Shown piece by piece: positions 53,927 through 64,000 of a DNA stretch of 64,000 nucleotides. The stretch covers positions 1,257,221 to 1,321,220 of the forward strand of contig NC_006692.1 of NCBI RefSeq assembly GCF_000091045.1. The letters are read 5' to 3'. Under the pieces are notes generated by a model, which was not told the DNA's origin, made no database searches, and saw only the letters and a list, made by a program, of their open reading frames with translations. The stretch comes from Cryptococcus deneoformans JEC21 (taxonomy: Eukaryota; Basidiomycota; Tremellomycetes; Tremellales; Cryptococcaceae). The stretch's first letter is position 1; every line of letters starts with the position of its first letter. A program made the position numbers and the translations under genes.

Positions 53927-55890
53927 ATGGGCACCCACGCTCTCCACGTCCTCCGCCTCTGGCGCGCCCCCGCCCGGCGAGTGTCCTCTGTCGCCGTCGC
54001 CCCGCTCGCTCCCCCCTGCACAGCCCCCCCCCCCACGTCTANNNNNNNNNNNNNNNNNNNNNNNNNNNNNNNNNNNNNNNNNNNNNNNNNNNNNNNNNNN
54101 NNNNNNNNNNNNNNNNNNNNNNNNNNNNNNNNNNNNNNNNTCCCCCCTGCACAGCCCCCCCCCCCACGTCTACCCCCCCCCCGATCCTCGAAGACGAGTC
54201 CGCCGAGTACGCCACGGCGGGACTCACCCTCCCCCCCGCCCCCCCCCCCGCCCCCATCCCCTGGCCCACCCTCTTCCCGCACGCCGCCCCCCCGCCCCGC
54301 AAGCCCAAGTTCTGCGACCCGCTCTACCGCCTCGTCGTCCGCGACCAGTACGACGCCGCCCGCGCCATCCACGCCGAGCTCCGCGCCCACGCCGTCTACA
54401 TCCAGCCCCGCCACGAGTACCTCGCTCCCGCCGCCGCCGCCCTCCGCGCAGCCGACCCCGACCACTTCTTCCTCTGGCTCGCCCTCTACCCGAACAAGCC
54501 CGCCACCGCCAACACCCCCGAGCTGCGCGCCGTCTGGGACCCCGTCCTCGCCCTCGTCGTCGCCGCACTCGAGCAGTCCGGCCCGGATACCGCCTTCCTC
54601 GGCCGTTTCCTGCACGCCACCGCCAAGCTCGGCCTCCTCCCCACCGTCCTCCCCGCCCTCTGCCCGCACCTGACATTCGCCCTCCCGCCCGCCGCGTCCT
54701 ACCCCCTCCTCGCCGCCGCGGTCGCTGCCTACACCCGGTACACCACGTCTGCCGAATCGACCTCGAAGCGCGCACACGTGCAGCGGGCCGTGGTGAGACG
54801 GCAGGTCGCCGCCATGTGGGCGGCGTATCTGCGCGGGCTGGTGGCCGCCGGGTGGAGGGACGAGGCGAAGGAGCTGTTTGAAGCGCCGCCCGGCGGCGTC
54901 CAGTGGGACCTGTCTACAAGGCGCTATATCCTCAGTCGGCTTGCACCATGTCCTCCCTGTCCTTCCGCTCCCGAACCACTCGACTCGGCACCCTTTGCAA
55001 AACAACTCTTCTCGACCTCGCTCTCCCCCGCGCACCTAGCATCCGTCATCCATGCCCTCTCTTCCCCGCCGCTCTGCACGACCCATCCGAAACTGCTGCC
55101 CCGCTTCAAGCACAGGTTCCTGCGACCCACTTCCACTTCAGGCGCGAGAGAACGAGAACGAACATGGCTGCATGCGGAAATCATAAACCACCAAAAACAA
55201 GGACGGCACCAAGGGGCCGTACAGACGTTTGTCCATCATTTCTTCTGGGCCGGCTTACCTCCCCATCCCTTTTCTTCTTCTATCCTCGCGACGTCGAAAG
55301 ACGCATCCGCAAAACACTACCCCTCCATCCAGATCCTAGTCACCCTCCTGCCTTCGCTCCTCCCGCTCCTCCCCGCCCCGCTCGCAAGCTCTGTACCAAA
55401 GTACCTGAACGCGTATGTCCAGCTCGCCCTCGCCCCGGTCTCGTCCCCCGACTCGCCCGACTCGGCACTGGCACCCGCTCTAAGGCCAAACAGCGTGATG
55501 TGGAGCGTGGTCGTGCGGGAGATTGTACACTGGGCAGGGGGTGCGAAGGGTCTCGAGGAAGGACGAAAGGTTTTGATGCTGGCGCGGCGGGCGGCGAGCG
55601 TCGGTGGGGAAGGGAAAAGGGATGATATGCCGGGAGAAGCGGCGTACAGGGCGTTGTTGTTGGCGTTGGCGGGACGGAGGAGGGTGGATGAGATGTACGA
55701 GTTGTTGGATTATATGGAAGGTGTTTCGTCGTCACCCACGCCCGACACGATCGGCACCTCGCCAAAGACATACATCCCCCTCGTCGCCATCCTTGCCAAA
55801 ACCGGTCTCGCAGCCGACGCGCAGCGGGTGTTGCAGAGGGGAGTTGAGAAATTCGGCGAAGCGTGGGTTCAAAGTGTTGTTCTGGATTAA
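53927..55890 (+). CDS. Mitochondrial PPR-like helical-repeat protein (interrupted by an assembly gap)
   Basis: The start MGTHALHVLRLWRAPARRVS is Arg-rich and acid-free, a likely mitochondrial presequence. After the N block the frame continues ILEDESAEYATAGLTLP, FCDPLYRLVVRDQYDAARAI and WLALYPNKPATANTPELRAV, through to the C-terminal helices (AAYRALLLALAGRRRVDEMY, YIPLVAILAKTGLAADAQRV) and LQRGVEKFGEAW before TAA. Paired helices with spacing near 35 residues suggest a pentatricopeptide-like organellar RNA-binding protein, but I recognise no named family. The frame before the gap (position mod 3 = 2) and after it (mod 3 = 1) disagree only because the N run has an arbitrary length. Third codon positions are extremely C-rich, unlike most genes in the window. 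Confidence 0.65.
54042..54140. other. Assembly gap (run of N) with identical flanks
   Basis: The run of N is bordered by the same sequence on both sides: TCCCCCCTGCACAG, then 11 C, then ACGTCTA, ending at 54041 before the gap and starting at 54141 after it. Such a duplication is expected when two overlapping contigs were not merged. If the copies are collapsed, the reading frame of the PPR-like gene is continuous. Confidence 0.8.
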
Positions 55891-56875
55891 AGGTGGGCTT
55901 TTTTCCATCTTGGCTTGGTTCGGTTGGACGCTGATGGGTGGACGAGCCAACAGCGGATTCTTAATGTACTAATTTTTTCGGGATATTGGGATCAAAATGA
56001 CATCAAGGTATAGATGGGATAGAGACAATAGGTTTTAGATGTATTGCATCTGTGACAAACGTACATCTCCCGCTTCTCGACCCCGTTGCATTGGCATCGT
56101 GGTGATGCTCGCTTTCAAGCTAACCACTTGGATTAAAAATGTATAACAACAGGCGGTTATGACAATGGAGTGAAATCGGCTCTCGACTCGCTTCAACGCA
56201 TGGGCGGGTTACGAGACCGTCGGGCTTATCGATCAAAGAAAAAAAGAAGCCCGAACTCCTAGCGAAAAAGAGGGAAAAAAAATAATACTAAAAATACGCT
56301 CCCGTCCACGATTGATAATGCAATGCCCGACGGGGCTAGAGCAGTGCAATCAAAACGCTTACACAGCGCAGTGGTCGTCAACTATATACCGTTCGTCGTG
56401 GTGATTTGCATGGTGGAGGTGGATAACTGGACTATGATGAAAGGGGGAGAGTCGCCAGGCGGATGGACAAGGCGATACATGTGAAAGCATGCATAGCGAC
56501 GCTCCACAGAAAAGCACATGGTATGGATAAGATTCATCTCGATCGATATCGGCAACACTAGGTCGAATCCAGATCTAGGCACAGGTACGTGCGAAAACAC
56601 ATTTCTTTATAAGCAGAAAAATAAAATGCCCTCGGTCTTGTATTTATTTTTTCCACCATCTCGGCCATCGATCCGTCCCCGCCCCCCCTACCCCACATCC
56701 CATACACAAGGGACGCTTTAGCCCCAGCATGAAAAGGCTTACCAACCGCCTCGGCTACAAGGCCAGCCAGCCAGTTCTCCAAGCCCGACCGTCGGCCAGG
56801 TATATATAAAGCACGTCCTTTCAGCCCCTCTGGACATCATGTACCCAAGAACGGTGAAACAACGAGAGCCCAGCC
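55891..56875. other. Intergenic: about 1 kb between the PPR-like and MFS genes
   Basis: This holds the 3' UTR of the upstream gene and the MFS promoter. A TATATATAA box lies near 56802-56810, about 65 bp before the MFS start codon. An A-rich tract is at 56235-56290. No gene or RNA is recognised. Confidence 0.5.
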
Positions 56876-58830
56876 ATGTCCGCCATGACCCCGCACGACA
56901 AGACGTTTTCACCCACGCCTACTATCCAAAGCATTACCAACAATGATCCTGTCCTCAAAAAATCCTCTTTAGACGAAAAGAGCCTTCCTGCTGAATCGAC
57001 ACTGGGCAACACTGAAACGCAAAACAAGCCCAATGTCCTCGCTTCCTTGGGACCAGGAAGGAAAAACCTTTTATTGTTATGCTTCTGCCTCTCGTAAGTC
57101 GATCCCATTCTCCATCGACTTTTTTATATTTGGAAAACTGACACGATGTAGTATGTTTATCGATGCAGCCGGTGTGAGCGCTACATTCCTGATGACGGCA
57201 CCTATCGCCAGCGACCTCGGCATCCAAATGGGTGATCAAGCTTGGATCTTGGGTACCTACTCGTACGTCTCCCCGGCTTGGCTTGTTTCATACCCCTCTG
57301 ACACCTTTTTATTCAATAGACTAGCATTCGCTTCCACCCTCTTATTCGCAGGCCGTGTGGCCGACCTCTACCCACCTCACCGCGTTTACACTTTTGGTTT
57401 CATCGGTATCGCCGTCTTCTACTTGATCATCTCGTTTATGAACGATCAATATGCCTTTTTCGTGTTGCGTGCCATTTCTGGACTTTTGGCCGTCATGACG
57501 ATCCCGAGTTCGATCAATATGATCAGTGAGTTTTCATCTCTCCGCTCGTGACACATGGGACATGCCGTTGACCCCCTTCACCAGTCCAAATGTACCCAGA
57601 ACCAAATGAACAAGCCAAGAAACTGGCATTGTTCGGTATGGCCGCTGCTCTTGCAAACACCATTGCCCTTGCAAGTCGCATTTCCAAATCGATGATCAAC
57701 ACTGAGCTGACTTTTGTGTGAAAAAAGGTCTTGGCGGGTGTCTTCTTACTCGCGTCCTGGAGATGGTACTTTCGCTTCATCAGTAAGTAGTAGCATCTCC
57801 AACAAAGAGTTGAGACTAATTTTTATAATAGCCATCATCATCGCCCCATTCTCTGTCCTCGCATGGTTCCTCATGCCCCAAACAGAAGCCACGGCCGAAG
57901 ATCTCCCGGGCACCGCCAAATTCAAACGGATGGACATTGTCGGCGTCCTCCTCTTGATCGCTTGCCTCGTCCTCTTCATCCTCGGCTTCACCCAAGCCGC
58001 CACCGACGGCTGGAATTCCGCCATCTTCATCGCCCCTTTCATCGTCTCCATCTTCCTCCTCGTTGCTTTCCTTGTCTGGGAACACTACATGCCGCGAGGG
58101 TATTCGCTGCTCCCACACGATATCTGGAGTTTCCCCAACATCTTCCCGCTCATCTTCCAGGCATCGGCGGTATTCATGTGGATGGCCTGCGCCCAACTCC
58201 GGCTCGCTACATTCTTCCAAGAAACACTGCACGATTCAGCGATTATGGCAGCCGTCAAGCTTCTTCCCATGGGAATCACCGCCCTCATCGTCGGCGGGCT
58301 GACACAGGCCGTGCCGCAACTGATTATGAGGCCGCGGTACGTGCAGCCCGTCGCGTCGGCGCTCTGTTTGGCGGGCAGTTTGCTTTTCGCGTTTAGTGAT
58401 GGTGGATCGGGGGACAAGTATTGGAGGTTTTTGTTCCCGGGACAGGTTATTGGGACGGCGGGCGCGATGATTGTCTTTGTCGGTATGAAGTAAGTCACTC
58501 CCTCATCCCCTGGGTCCATCCTCCCCAAAGTCAGCCCACGCTAACAAACCGATTCACTCAAGTACATCCATCATCCAAGCGTTCCCCCTCGAATTCGCAG
58601 GCGTCGGTGGTTCCTTTGCCAACATCATCTTCCAAGTCGGCGGTGTCATCGGTATCGCCGTCCAAGACGGGCTCGTTGGTACCGGTGCGGACGCAGCTAC
58701 ATCCTGGACAGGGTCAAGAAACTCGTACTTTTTCACGGGCGGGTACATCATGTTGACGGGACTGGTGTTTGTGGTGTGGTACAGGCAAAAGTTGATGCCG
58801 AAATTGGACGGGCTGGTGGTGGCTGTTTAA
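56876..58830 (+). CDS. MFS drug:H+ antiporter, DHA2 (14-TM) type
   Basis: A multi-exon plus-strand gene starts at MSAMTPHDKTFSPTP and ends LDGLVVAV with TAA at 58828-58830. After a hydrophilic N-terminus of about 60 residues come the membrane spans: NLLLLCFCLSMFIDAAGVSA, then ATFLMTAPIASDLGIQMGDQ and AWILGTYSLAFASTLLFAGR. The motif-A region VADLYPPHRVYTFG follows, then RAISGLLAVMTIPSSINMI and VLAGVFLLASWRWYFRFI (motif C-like and WRW). Later spans include GVLLLIACLVLFILGFTQAA, NIFPLIFQASAVFMWMACAQ, LLPMGITALIVGGLTQAVPQ and ANIIFQVGGVIGIAVQDGLV. The long run of spans fits 14-TM DHA2 exporters of the fungal plasma membrane, which pump drugs, toxins or amino acids against protons. The substrate is unknown. 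A TATA box upstream suggests regulated expression. Confidence 0.75.
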
Positions 58831-59991
58831 TGGGTTTCATCGTCGTGTTCTGTATGCCACAGTCGGTGTCACTGTGTTTTCGTAGAGTGGCTTCAAATAG
58901 ATTTTTACGATTTCGATTTGTAACTTTAGAGTAATTATAATAGATTCATGAATCATGGATTGTTCGTATCTCGAGGTCAAAACGAAAAGTGATGTTCAAG
59001 TTTTAGCGTATGACGTATAGAGCAGGTAACAAGTTTGGGAACGAATTCCACATCCGCTAAAGCGGAACATGGTGGAGGTTGTGATTGTTAATTTCATCCC
59101 GATGCGCACCAGTTTACATATTCCGCCATTCAGTCATTGCTCTATATAGTAGAGGTTGTATATCCACCTTGAGCGAGAGACTTTGATTTCCTTTCCTCGG
59201 TCGTTGCTCTACAGTGTACTATGAGCGTTATGCAGGGGAGCTCGAAGACCTTTTGCAAACGAAGTAACTTACAACGAAATATTGATTTTCGAGGAAAAGA
59301 AGATCATCAAGATCGAAGATAGAATTCCCCTTTATATACTCTACGGATTCTAGGTCTACTCAAGACCTAGCTGGGCGGAGGTTCAGCTGCGGCGTGCGAA
59401 GTGGAGGTTTGTTTGGTTTTAGACCGTGGGGGACAAGGTGGAAAAAAAAAGTGCCATCGGCCGCTTTCGGATGCCGGAGCTTGCAACTCTTGCATAACAT
59501 CATCGTGTCATCTATTTTTGAAAGTGACCGCATCCTGCTGCTTTTGTATGGAAATGAGAGTGCTCTATCTGACGGAGTTCACTAGTCTAGTTCCTTAATT
59601 AGATAGATGATTACGTGGTCTATTTTCGGTCAGACTCTATACCTTTATCAGTTCGACACTATCGACAAAGAGATGAGGGATCTATCCGGTCCTAGACTGT
59701 GAATATCCGTAAGCCTCTGGCTGCAACTGCGTTTTTTTGTTGATCAGGGAAAAAGAGAATGGCATGAAGGCGTTTCACAAATCTCTGGGGCTAACGACGA
59801 GTAGTACGAGTTATAGTACATTTGACTTCACTGGGCTACGGGGCCGGGAACATGAAGGTTGCGAACTTGCGATTATTAATTCGATTCCCGCCGGTGCGCG
59901 CCAGTTTATATATTCCGCCTTTTGTTATTTAGTTTGTTCCCTATCCTCTCTTTCGCCCTCCTTATCCTGCTGTACGCCCAGCACACTCACA
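58831..59991. other. Intergenic with a partial promoter duplication
   Basis: A segment at about 59085-59160 (AGGTTGTGATTGTTAATTTC, then GCGCACCAGTTTACATATTC) resembles 59855-59930 just upstream of the next gene (AGGTTGCGAA, then GCGCGCCAGTTTATATATTC). It therefore looks like a leftover copy of that promoter. The interval also includes the dispersed-repeat copy at 59400-59520. Confidence 0.5.
59400..59520 (+). repeat. Dispersed repeat, copy 2 (partner near 28.8 kb)
   Basis: It starts GTGGAGGTTTGTTTGGTTTT and ends CTTGCATAACATCATCGTGT. The same beginning and end occur at 28801-28915, with a diverged centre. Confidence 0.5.
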
Positions 59992-61586
59992 ATGCCCCTC
60001 GACAATGGAACCAGCACGTTTGCCGACATCGATAGACCTGTCAATTCCGCTGTTCCCTCTAAAGCCTTCTATTTTCAGAGAAGTATGGATCTACAGTATC
60101 ATGCGCTTCGTATCGCCAGTTGGGACCCTTATTTTGAAGAATATCTTCAAGCACTAGTCGAGCATGTATACATTCAGTACTTGCCCTATAACAACTTCCT
60201 ATCTCAAGATCGGGATATCTGGCGGATAGCAAACACAGATTATAGCTTTTGGTTCTCTACGTTTGACCTCGGACACCTCAGGACTCGTGATCCCGAGAGC
60301 GGAAAGCTGTCGACATTCTTCAATATCCCCATGCATTTAGCGGTAATTGGCCATATGGGCGAAGAAACATCTTACAAACCATCAAGTGCCGTTGGCGTTC
60401 GTGTACCGGATGGCGCCCTTGTAGCCTACAGTGTACACAAGGTATGTCTGTCTCGTACATGGAACGCAAACTTGAACGCTGACACCTCAAATCCGGCCGT
60501 TTACAGAAATCCGAGTTCCCAACTTCTTCCCCGAGCCCCACCTCAACGCCCACTGCTCCGAACTTTGATCGCCTGCATCTCAGCCCCTTCTTTCCCCAGA
60601 TGGCCAAAATGGACGACGAAGATTTCCTCTTGACAGTTGTCACACCCCTTATACTGGAGATCAAGGCTGAAGACCACCCTTTGACTGAGGGTTGGATCCA
60701 ACTCTGTGGTTACTCGCTCAGCTCCTTTCAGGCCTGCCGCTGCCGATGGGGTTTGTTTCAGCGCGGAGGCATGTTTGGCAGGTTGATGGTATTGGGAGAA
60801 GTCAATGAGGAGGGCATTGCGATTGAGTACAGGGATCCTACGAGAGACTCTAAGGACGATGGCGATGATGATGAGCCCCCAAAGGTCTTGAAGAATGTTG
60901 ATGAATTTGAGCTGTTCTTGAAGAGCCCCAGAGGTACCGGTACGCTTCCTCATCGGCTATTCACCAATAGCACCCTCAGTGCCGACGGAGATCTCGATCC
61001 AATTGGAGTCAAGGTCGCCCATGCCACCATTCAGATGGGCATCGACCTCATCAAGACACTCCCTATCGATCGCCCCCTCGGCCGCCTACCGGACCCTCCC
61101 GACAGCGATCTCCTCTCATCGATCAATGTCTGTCTAAGAGACATGATTAATAATGGTACGTCTATATGTAGGTCAAGGATGATAACAGGCTGATGACTAT
61201 TCAATCTTTTAGACGAAACAAATCAGCACCTCGTTCACCCCTTTCAACATTTATCCTTTCAAAACGAAGCAGCATCTGCCACGATTCAGGAGGAAGCTGT
61301 CGACAAAACCGATATGGAGAAGGAAGGTAGGGTGCAGGAGCTTTGCAACGGAGCTGATGAAGAAGACTCTTCAGACTGTTGCGAAAGCTACGAGTCTGAC
61401 TCATATATGTCGATAGACGAGGAGGAGAGTGAGCAGGAATGGTGGACTATGGGCCGGGTGGAAAAGGATTTGCTGAAGGAGAAAGGGGACAAGGCCTACG
61501 TTGAGGCTATGTGCAAGGTCCTAAGAGATAAAGGAACCCCTTTCTTCCTGCTTTCCCCGTCCCAATTTGACAAGCTGTCCTCATGA
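59992..61586 (+). CDS. Uncharacterised protein, member 1 of a tandem family
   Basis: Three exons (59992-60441, 60507-61155, 61213-61586) join in frame into 490 residues. I do not recognise a family outside this window. It starts MPLDNGTSTFADIDRPVNSA. It contains FDLGHLRTRDPESGKLSTFF, which is almost identical in the second copy at 63.4 kb, and a Ser/Pro/Thr-rich linker. A more compact region follows (LLTVVTPLILEIKAEDHPLT, GWIQLCGYSLSSFQACRCRW), then an acidic, Ser-rich C-terminus (ADEEDSSDCCESYESDS) and a final basic helix. There is no signal peptide or membrane span. The ATG at 59992 is chosen because homology to the paralogue begins exactly there. The promoter has a TATATATT element at 59917. 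Confidence 0.65.
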
Positions 61587-62001
61587 TCACTTCTACTTTT
61601 TATTCTGTCTCTCAGCTCAATCTGTTCGCACCTCCCTTGACATTCTTCCAATGGGATTTATGCCCTCCCCTATCATTCCTCGTGGCACTCTTCATCTTAT
61701 CCTTGGGTTTCTTCTTGGCTTTGCTACTACGAGCCTTACAACCATCTTTTATTAGGTCGTCTCTGTCTTACTCTTCTCAATGCTGCATCTTGCTTGACAG
61801 CTTGGTAAAGGTACCTCCATCGCGTACGTTCGGCTTCAATACAGGGCCCAGTCCTGTCCCATAAATCTTAATCTTCAAACGGCGATTTCACGTCATGGAG
61901 GTGTTGGATTGAGGTGATGAGGATGCGGTCTAAGTCATGTCATAATAGACAAGAAGTCTGTCCAGGTATGATATTTAGCATAGTGACTCCCCCGAGGAAA
62001 A

Positions 62002-62598
62002 CTAAAGGGGGTAGGAACTATCATCCCGTGAGTAGTAGTAAGCGTCGATGTCTGTTTCGAAAAGGAGATCTGCAGGTGCTGCCTGACGACGGAAAGAAAT
62101 AATAGTTTCTTCAGGAGCGGTGATGGCTATGAAGAGCTTATACTTTTGATATGTGTTAGAGCTGATGAATTTTCCTTCCTTAATGACCAGGTGATTAACG
62201 TCAGGCTGCATCCTTCCTAATCTCATCGTTAAAGATTTCGAGCTTTTGGCATGCTCACATGAGGCCTCAACGGCACACGCATGAGCGGTGCCATTTGCGG
62301 TCCTGACTAAAGGTTGAGATGACGCTTTTCCCAGAATTATGATCCGATTCTGGAGAATGATCGAACAGCTGCACTGAGAACACTTGGGAATGAAGCAAAC
62401 AGGTGAGCGTTGTTGCTGTAGCGGCGTTCGTTGTATTTGCGATTGGCCGGATGGCTGAGCAGAGCAGGCAGGAAGGAAGGATAGAACTGGCGAAAAGAAA
62501 GCATGAGGGAGGTAGAAGAGTAGTTGGGCTAGAATAGTGGACAGGTTGAAGAATGTGGATTTGATTATTAGAATGTATAGGGGTTGTAAAGAAGGCAT
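62002..62598 (-). CDS. Possible single-exon ORF, unknown
   Basis: A 198-codon open frame starts with a hydrophobic, signal-like segment (MPSLQPLYILIIKSTFFNLS, then TILAQLLFYLPHAF). It continues with a Cys-containing part (CFIPKCSQCSC) and a moderately complex C-terminal half (KEGKFISSNTYQKYKLFIAI). The latter half has a composition compatible with a real protein. No family is recognised. It lies between the two paralogues and has no introns, unusual for this genome, so it could also be chance. Confidence 0.25.
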   Translation of the reverse strand: MPSLQPLYILIIKSTFFNLSTILAQLLFYLPHAFFSPVLSFLPACSAQPSGQSQIQRTPLQQQRSPVCFIPKCSQCSCSIILQNRIIILGKASSQPLVRTANGTAHACAVEASCEHAKSSKSLTMRLGRMQPDVNHLVIKEGKFISSNTYQKYKLFIAITAPEETIISFRRQAAPADLLFETDIDAYYYSRDDSSYPL

Positions 62599-62639
62599 AT
62601 CTATGACGTACAGAACCAAACAAACTTTTTTGGAGCGAT

Positions 62640-63398
62640 GATTAGGATTATGTGACGGCGTTGTAATTAGGAGGGGGACCGAGAATCATAACGCTCATCA
62701 TCGGTATCGCATAGTCATAATAGAACGCTATTCATAGCTCACATAGCTATTACCCTACATAGCTAATACACCTCCGGTACTACACCTGCCTACTACTGCA
62801 TACATATCTACGACACCCTTTCCGCCACATAACTGCCATTCCTGAGGGAGATTAATAATCCCGATAGTCAGAGGTAGCCCTCGTGGTTGGGACATTCCAC
62901 CCTTGACGCTAAGCATGATCGGATCAAATCGACATCAACACTCATCATACGCTATATACACTAACGACCATCATCCCTCCGTCATATGCCAACCGATCTG
63001 GCCCAGCTTCTCTTTTGATTGTTCTGACATCTCCTAACAATAGATATAGAAAGAGCCAGATGATGACTAGCGAGTGCGGACAGAAGGAAAGCTGAGTTGC
63101 AGATGAAAGAAGAGCGTGAAGAAAGCCCTTTTTGCCTCCGAGGCCCCGTGCATAATCCCGCCCCTTGTTCTATATGTTAAATCCTCCGGACATAAACTGG
63201 AAAGGGTGGGGCGGTGTTGGTGATGAGGGGCGTGCGCGTGAAGATATTACACACAATCAGCTCCAAAACGTTGCTATTGTTCGATTTCAGTGCGCACCAG
63301 CACTTCGGATTCTTGTTTGTTGATATTCCATCTTTCGAACGTTCTCTATTCTGTCTTTCGCCGTCCTTAACCTCCTGTACGCCTATTAGAACCCACAG
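62640..63398. other. Intergenic: promoter of the second paralogue
   Basis: Short direct repeats CATAGCTATTACCC / CATAGCTAATACAC occur near 62740-62775. From about 63260 the sequence matches the promoter and 5' UTR of the first paralogue (GTGCGCACCAGCAC, CTTTCGCCGTCCTTAACCTC). Confidence 0.4.
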
Positions 63399-64000
63399 AA
63401 TGTCCCTTGACAGGGGCACCCGCACGTTTGCCGACATCGATATACCTGTCGATCCCACTGTTCCCTCCGAAGGCTTCTATTGCCGGAACAAGATGGTTTT
63501 ACAATATCACGCGCCTTGCAATGCCACCCGCTCACCAAGTTCAGAATGCGAGCTTCAAGAACTAATTAAGCAAGTATACCTTCAGATCTTGCCCCCTCGG
63601 CAATTACCATCCCCAAATCGTCCTATTAGGCATATAGCAAAAGCTGAATATCTGTTTCATTTCCCTAAATTTGACCTCGGACACCTCAGGACTCGTGATC
63701 CCGAGAGCGGAAATCTGTCGACATTCTTCAATACCCCCATGCACCTAGCAGTCATCGAACGTATGAGTGGCGGAGGAAATCTCACAAACCATCAAGTGCC
63801 GCTGGCGTCCGTGAGCCGGATGGCGTCCTTATAGCCTACTGTGTCCACAAGGTTCGTCTGTCTCGTACATATAATACGCTCCCATAAACTTGAGCGCTGA
63901 CACCTCGATTCATGCCGTGAACAGAAATCCGAGTTCCCTACTTCTCCCCCAAGCCCCATCTCAATGTTCACTACCCTATGATCGCCTTCGTCCCAGCCGC
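63399..64000 (+). pseudogene. Second paralogue, frameshifted and cut by the window end
   Basis: It starts MSLDRGTRTFADIDIPVDPT and runs parallel to the gene at 59992, including FDLGHLRTRDPESGNLSTFF and TPMHLAVIERM. After that ATG codon the paralogue has 21 nt before the KPSSA codons, but this copy has 20 nt. The frame is lost and a stop appears at 63832-63834. The homology resumes in another frame (HKPSSAAGVREPDGVLIAYC), followed by the same intron donor position (AAGGT) and exon 2 start (AAATCCGAGTTCC). It is therefore either a recent pseudogene or carries a sequencing error. Confidence 0.6.

Noticed and set aside
53249..54881. Long overlapping ORFs in several frames across the GC-rich region
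   Set aside because: They are shadows of CUL3 and the PPR-like gene caused by very high GC and few stop codons. Their Arg/Pro-rich translations show no domain.
61583..61864. Hydrophobic ORF downstream of the first tandem paralogue
   Set aside because: It overlaps the stop of the upstream gene by a few bases, is translated from T/C-rich 3' UTR, and has no homologous counterpart or splice context.

Overview
The window is a nuclear chromosome segment of a basidiomycetous yeast, almost certainly Cryptococcus (neoformans/gattii group or a close relative). The evidence is gene-dense DNA of about 48% GC, nearly every gene interrupted by introns of about 50-65 nt with GTNNGT donors and a CTNAY branch site just before the acceptor, and typical fungal proteins (Zn2Cys6 and forkhead regulators, basidiomycete-type trehalose phosphorylase, Mog1, Ubp6, Cul3). 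Relics of a Crypton and a copia element are also present. The species call is inference; no marker gene here settles it.

Layout. 1-12.5 kb: the end of a probable alpha-1,3-glucan synthase, a dynactin p24 subunit, a GPATCH11-like G-patch protein divergent from a very large two-BRCT protein, and a forkhead factor. 12.5-17.3 kb is gene-poor. 17.3-27.3 kb: a Zn2Cys6 factor, a small I9-type protease inhibitor divergent from trehalose phosphorylase (a perfect CRE palindrome lies between them), and a MYND/SET methyltransferase. 27.5-41.2 kb: five intron-containing tRNA-Pro(AGG) genes sit in nested direct and inverted duplications. Two duplicated blocks in opposite orientation bracket an MFS transporter, the proteasomal deubiquitinase Ubp6 and an uncharacterised coiled-coil protein. 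41.5-44.7 kb: an unknown gene, mitochondrial ribosomal protein mL38 and another unknown gene. 44.7-49.6 kb is a transposon graveyard: a degenerate Mog1 fragment, a copia RNase H fragment, and a disrupted Crypton tyrosine-recombinase gene with a RecQ-like helicase fragment embedded in it. 49.9-55.9 kb: intact MOG1, cullin-3 and a divergent GC-rich PPR-like gene interrupted by a 99-100 N gap that looks like an assembly artefact. 56.9-58.8 kb: a DHA2-type MFS drug transporter. 60.0-64.0 kb: two members of an uncharacterised gene family, the second frameshifted and cut by the window end.

The genes do not form one pathway. They are housekeeping and regulatory genes (ubiquitin system: UBP6 and CUL3; nuclear transport: MOG1; mitochondrial translation: mL38; stress and storage metabolism: trehalose phosphorylase) interleaved with recently rearranged repeat DNA. 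The most unusual features are the tRNA-Pro inverted-duplication complex and the Crypton/helicase/copia mosaic. I saw no CRISPR array, rRNA gene or bacterial-type system.
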